The translations under genes and the position numbers were made by a program. From Calliopum simillimum (lineage: Eukaryota > Arthropoda > Insecta > Diptera > Lauxaniidae): DNA of 64,000 nucleotides. The DNA lies in assembly GCA_951812925.1 (NCBI GenBank), contig OX638368.1, positions 113,917,309 through 113,981,308 of the forward strand. The letters are read 5' to 3'. This document shows, one piece after another, positions 58,742 to 64,000 of the stretch (position 1 is the first letter of the stretch; the number at the start of each line of letters is the position of its first letter). The notes under the pieces are model-generated. The model searched no databases. It saw nothing but the letters and a program-made list of their open reading frames with translations, and had not been told where the DNA came from.

Positions 58742-60613
58742 TAGAGTGGTCCAAAATCCGAAAGTGTTAAAAAGTCAAGGTGCGCGCGACTTTTCTGAAT
58801 CCTTGGATCCTGCTGATTACAAAAAGTGCTTTGGAACCAAAAAAAAATTGCGTTTAGATATTCCGCAACGAGCTTGAAGGTACTTTTTAAGGAATTTTTG
58901 AGTTTTCGAGTTCTCTTTTTAATTTAAACGCTATACCTTTTGAACCAGATAAAGTATTTGCAAAAATTAAATTGCATTTTGTTAGGAATATTTTGAAACA
59001 TGTTTTGCATCAATAATAATTAATCTACTTTTTGCCAATTTTTTTTAGCAGTACTTTAAACTTAAAAATTTGTTAATTTTTTGAGGCGTTTGCACTTTCA
59101 ACAACCGATTTTTTTCTTATTTTGCTGTAGCAAATTTTTTTAAACATTTTTATATTTTTATGCATGAATTCATCTTTAAAATAATTTCAACAACTAAGCT
59201 TTTAATAACACTTTTACTCACTAAAAACTATTAAGTATAATTAAATTAGACTAAAAAAAAAAATTAATTTTAGTGTTTTCAAGGCATTGAAATAAGATAT
59301 CTTCATGGGATGACGTAAGATACCGCTTATTTTTTATAAAATCATTAGTTCCTAATCTTTTGAGTTAAACAACATTCTTTGCAATATCGAAATTTTTGCA
59401 CTTCTTGTTATTTTTGGCAAAACAGGTTAACAGATAGTTTTCATAGATCTTCAAAAAAAACTAAAAAAAAATGTAGTCAAAAATAAACTAAGATAGCCAT
59501 TTTCGATGTATTTGTTACTGTTGATTCCAATTTCAGTCTCGAAATTGCTCTATCTTGTACGGTTAAGGAGATATTCAAACATAAAAGTATAAAAAACACC
59601 GTTTTTGTGTTTTTTAAAGTGATATTACAAGTCAAGGTTACTTTCAGCCACAAAAAATGGTATAGTAGTTAAAAGTGCCAGTCTGTTTCTTTAAAATCCA
59701 ATTTAAATTATACCGATATCTTTTTTATTCTCGGAGTTATCCTAACTTAAAAAGTTGAAAAAGTGCAAAAAAAAACGTTTTTTTATTATTTCTGCTTACG
59801 ATATTTCAGAGGATTAAAGAGATATCGATTTAATTTAAATTGGGTTTTCAAGAAAAATGCCGTCACTCTTATTTTCAATACCAAGCTGAAAGTTACCTTG
59901 TCGTTATATAACAGCTTCAAAATTATCAAAAACGGTGTTTTTTTGCATTTTTAGGTTAGGATATCTCTAAAACCGTACAAGATAGAGCAATTCTGAGACC
60001 GGATTTAGAATTTTCATGAACAAGTACATCTTAAATGACTATTGTTGTTTCTGTTTCACCAGGAAAATTTTAAACTCAAAGTTTTTTTTTTGGCCAAATT
60101 TGATTAAACTTTACGGTTTTTAGCAAGTAAAGTGAAGCTGGTGGCTTAGTTGTTGGAGTCAGGTGATAGATAAATTAATGCGTAAGAAAATAGAAACATA
60201 AAAAAAAAATCGCTAGAGCAAAATAAGAAAAAAATCGGTTCTTGAAAAATCAAATACCACAAAAAATTAACAAATTTTGAAGTTTAAAGTGCTGCTAAAA
60301 AAAATTGAAAAAGACAACATTAATTATTATTAATGCAAAAATGGCTCAAAATACTCTTAAAAAAATGCAATTTAATTTTTGCAAATACCTTATCTGGTTC
60401 AAAAGATATAGCGTTTAAATTAAAAATAGTACTCAAAAACTCAAAAATTCCTTAAAAAATACCTTCAAGCTCGTTGCGGAATATCTAAACGCAATTTTTT
60501 TTTGGTTCCAAAGCTCTTTTTGTAATCAGCAGGATCCAAGGATTCAGAAAAGTCGCGCGCACCTTGACTTTTTAACACTTTTGGTTTTTCCATACAAAAT
60601 TTGGACCACTCTA
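58742..60613. mobile_element. hAT-type foldback element 3
   Basis: A 1872-bp inverted-repeat element, with TAGAGTGGTCCAAA at the left and TTTGGACCACTCTA at the right. The arms are long and well matched; for example AAGTCAAGGTGCGCGCGAC at 58771 is mirrored at 60552-60570, and TTCCGCAACGAGCTTGAAGG is mirrored at 60465-60485. The 8-bp repeats atatgcat (58734-58741, 60614-60621) fit nTnnnnAn. The element has inserted into a tRNA-like repeat (B-box at 58697). No coding capacity. Confidence 0.87.
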
Positions 60614-60624
60614 ATATGCATACA

Positions 60625-63600
60625 ACAAACTATTTGGCACATCAGGCTGCAGAACCTTCTGACGTTTTTAGGCAAAATTTGTATTTTGAACTCAATTTTT
60701 TGAAATCGATTTAAGATTGATCGTATTGTAGCCAATTTGTAATGGGAAAAGACAAAATTTTTAGTCTAAATTTAATGCAAGAGAAGACAATTGGTTACGT
60801 CCTATGACAAGCGATGCAAAAAGTAAATAGAACTTTGCATGTGATAGAGCAGAGTTTGGACTAGTCAGTCGCTCGTCGCCACGGTGTAGTTTATAAATTA
60901 TATTTGGAGTAGTAAGTGGATTTCAAGATTATTGTTAATTTCTTGGATAACATTTCAATGCTACTACTTAGATAGCAATAAAAAGTTAGGATTGAAAAAT
61001 ATATTAAATATAACTCAAAATTAATAGTTATCTTTACAAAATCATAAGAAACATAAATTGGGTACTTTATAAAATATAACAAAATCATTTTCCATTGGGT
61101 TACTTATTACTTCCGCTTACAAAACAGCGCTGCCATCATGTATTAAATGTGTTTTTTTTTTTTATGATACCAAATTTACATTTAAAGTGCTTTCGTTAAC
61201 GAATTTCAGTTGTCAAAAAAAGCCTTTTTTTTTATTGTACATATTTGCAAATACATACTTGTTTGTCGCGTATTTTCGAAAAACATTATTTGTTACTAAT
61301 TGTGATTGACAGGTTTGACACCTGCTTGTCATAATAAAATGTTAATAAAAGAAAAACAGGAATTAATTGAAGGCATATCAAAAATAACTTTTGTGAACTT
61401 AACTCATTTGCATACAATTAAAAATATTTCTTTATTTTGGAACTACACAGAGAGAAAAAACATCAGCGTTAAGCTGCATAAGAAAAAAAAATTGAACAAA
61501 CCAACTGAACGCTTAATAAAATCAATTAAAATTGCTAACAACAAATTACGCTTACAAAACAAATAATGAAACAAAAATATGTGCAGAAAACAAAAAAAAA
61601 AAATCATGCGAAAGGCGTAAAACATGCGCTGCTTAATTTCTACACGACTTGCAAAGAAAAAAATAACTGAAATGCTGACTACAACTGCACTGCACAACAC
61701 AACACAACAAGCCCGCCCTACTCTTCGACAGCTTTTGCTGTAGGCTATGGCGCAAATGCTAAGCGCCAACATGGAATTTTGTCTAGCGCGGGATTACACA
61801 AACTTTTTTTGACGCAAATGCTTAGCAATGTCTGGTTAAAAGTATTGATGTTAGAGTTTTAGTCTTTTAGCCCATTCCTATTTGCTTGGTTAAGGTGCTT
61901 ATCTTAGTTTAGGCTCAGTGAAGTACAAAACAAATTAGTTTGCACAACATAAAGAGCTTTTCGATTGATATGTAAAATTTAAGTTAGCTTCAAATGTATT
62001 AGTTAGAAAACCAATTTTATTGTTAGCAATTTTTAATCATTGCAGCCCTGAATTAATAAAACTCCCAGAGGGAATTTATGAAAAAGCTTTTTTTTGTCAT
62101 TAATGATTTATCATCATGTAGTAAATTAAATAATTCTACATTATTTCCGCCCTATCGCAACTACAGCCTTAAATTTTAATTTTTTGATTCTTTTTTATTA
62201 TTACAGTAACACACATCAATAATATTTTCTATTATTGGCAACAAAACCTCTCCGTTTAATTCATTTGTCATTAATCGTCATTAAAACTTTTAAGCATAAC
62301 AACTGTAACTTATTTATCCAGCTTCTTCTATGTCATAGCACTTGATTTTAAATTTTTAGCATCAATAATCATGTGACCAATTTTATTGGTTATATGGCTA
62401 GTGTCAATTGAATTATTTTCCTACATTACATAAAGAGGTTCGCTCATTCCAGGGCATTTACTAGTAGATGATAACTTCATTTGAACGTCAATGTTTTAAA
62501 GGTCTACAAATGTCGGAAAAATAATTTCTCGAACATTGCTTTGCTGAAAACTGTCAAATTGTCAGCTGTCAAACTGTTTTCATTTTTATGGTGTGCAACA
62601 CTTTACTGCACAAATGGTGGCACATTCAAATCTTACAGGAATTATGGTACACCCTAATAACTTTCGAACTAAAAATCATAGAGATATGACGATTACACAA
62701 AAAGAAACGTATTTAAATTTTATATTTTTGACTAAAATTTTGGAAAATTGTCTTATCTTGAGTAAAGTTGTTTTGTCAAAAGTTCACAGGTATACACTTA
62801 CATAGTGATAATATACTGAGATACCAGTTGCTAGCAGTTTCAATAAAATAAAGTGAATAACTCACTGTATTAAATGTTGGGAACACCTGTGCACTTTGTT
62901 TTATTCAGTTTTTTTTTTCGTTATTTCTGCTGCTAAGTTGTAACAGTTTAGATTGCTGCTGCTGTTATTGCTGTTGTTGTTGTTCGATGCTATTGCCGTG
63001 GGGGTTATTGCTCTAAATACAACAACTCAACTGACGCTGATTGTTTACAAGCAACGTCACATATTTTTGCATTAATTGTTGCACACGTGACTAAGCAATT
63101 GAGTTGCTGCTTGCAATCATGGACTTTGAACTGTTTGAAAAAGAATGTTGATGTTGATGTTGTTGTTGCTAAGCCAAGAGCAATAGCAACATTGCTGGTT
63201 AGTTATTCTATGAGTTGATTATATGTACAAACAAACGACGTCCACCTTTTTGCCTGGTGCAATTGCATTAAATGTTTAAAAAACATGCACAAGTCATAAG
63301 AATTTCAAAAGAATTCGTTTTATGAATCGAAAATGCTATGTTAAATTCACAGACCAATAACTATTTTAATTTTCATGTCTTTTACAAAATAGAAATATTT
63401 TTTTTTTTTTTTTTTTTTTTAATTGGAAAAAAATATACAAGTATCATGCGATAAATAACATTTTAAATGACTTTATTTATGGTTTTTTTTTTGCCAGTTA
63501 CTATTATAAATTATGTAATATTAATGATAGTGAAATATATAGCATGCGATAAGAACATTTTTTTCTTTTTCTTTTTTTTTTCTTGTGCCCTGAACTTTGG

Positions 63601-64000
63601 AAAATTCGAGTATTTAATTCTTAATTTCTCTAGGCAATAGTATATTCTTCCCGTATAAGTTTTTGATGGAACAGTTATTTAAATTTCATGTAATAAAATT
63701 TCTCAGTTATAATATTTTGGGATTTATGGGCTTCAATCAGATATTTTTTAGAAAACTACAATGAATCAATAGAATATACAATGGTTACATCACATATGTA
63801 AAGTGAAATATCATGCAACAAAAAGTTAGTTTTCTTAGTTGCTAAAAATAAAATGTCATGCTACAAAATATATAAACCGATTTTTCACACATTCAAAAAC
63901 TTTCTAATATCAAAGAAATCTCAACAAAAATATGTTAACTATTAGCATGTAGCAAAATGTCATAATTCATTTTTAATTTTATTTTTTTTTTTTTTTTGTA
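60625..64000. other. Intron, unique-looking sequence
   Basis: Long T-runs (63398-63420, 63981-63997) and CTGTTGTTG patches (62955-62985, 63150-63170). No exon or TE recognised. Confidence 0.55.

Larger units (their letters stand above)
42358..64000 (-). other. Intron upstream of the kinase exon (partial), TE-rich
   Basis: The acceptor side is a pyrimidine tract followed by TTTTAG, directly abutting the exon at 42357. No glycine-rich-loop exon (EKIGSGFFSEV-type in TESKs) was recognised up to the window edge, so this intron is at least 21.6 kb by this reading. It contains a DINE-1 with 142-bp units, the mariner, two hAT foldbacks and other repeats. Confidence 0.65.

Overview
The window looks like nuclear DNA of a higher fly (Diptera, Brachycera). 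It is AT-rich and full of CAG/CAA-type runs. It carries elements typical of fly genomes: DINE-1/INE-1-like Helitron relatives, a mariner, pogo-like DNA transposons, many MITEs and tRNA-derived SINE-like pieces. I see no bacterial-type genes, operons, rRNA, functional tRNA or CRISPR.

Only one cellular coding exon can be supported, at 42236-42357 on the minus strand. It is 122 bp with a good acceptor and donor, and encodes part of the N-lobe of a TESK-family protein kinase (Drosophila orthologue: center divider, cdi). Everything else therefore reads best as two very long introns of that gene, 1-42235 downstream and 42358-64000 upstream, filled with transposable-element debris.

Layout. 1-4.5 kb: interrupted MITE, a 507-bp CCCGAC-ended MITE, a foldback. 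4.5-5.9 kb: pogo-like copy P1 with a decayed transposase C-terminus. 6.4-7.9 kb: hAT-type foldback 1. 9.5-12.1 kb: two DINE-1-like copies, one nested in another repeat. 13.2-18.5 kb: small MITEs, P2, SINE-like pieces, P3. 20-22.7 kb: a TIR element with helix-turn-helix relics and a nested MITE, then a split DINE-1. 25-30.5 kb: MITE, P4/P5 pieces, DINE fragment. 32-33 kb: P6 with a 17-bp array. 35-36.2 kb: a 1.2-kb minisatellite. 40.2-42.4 kb: second CCCGAC MITE, a hairpin, a MITE, then the kinase exon. 44.3-45.3 kb: DINE-1 with four 142-bp units. 46.8-47.7 kb: internally deleted mariner. 48.3 kb: P7. 51-52.6 kb: non-LTR tail and DINE-1. 55.3-60.6 kb: hAT foldbacks 2 and 3 around a MITE carrying a ten-unit 22-bp array. 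60.6-64 kb: plain intron.

The most interesting patterns are three. First, a pogo-like family has ends built of 17-bp GATATGGCACC arrays, and each copy has its own homogenised variant. Second, three unrelated-looking foldbacks all have TAGAG-type ends and 8-bp duplications fitting the hAT rule nTnnnnAn. Third, short MITEs and DINEs seem to seed minisatellites. All identities come from reading the sequence by eye; no database search was run.
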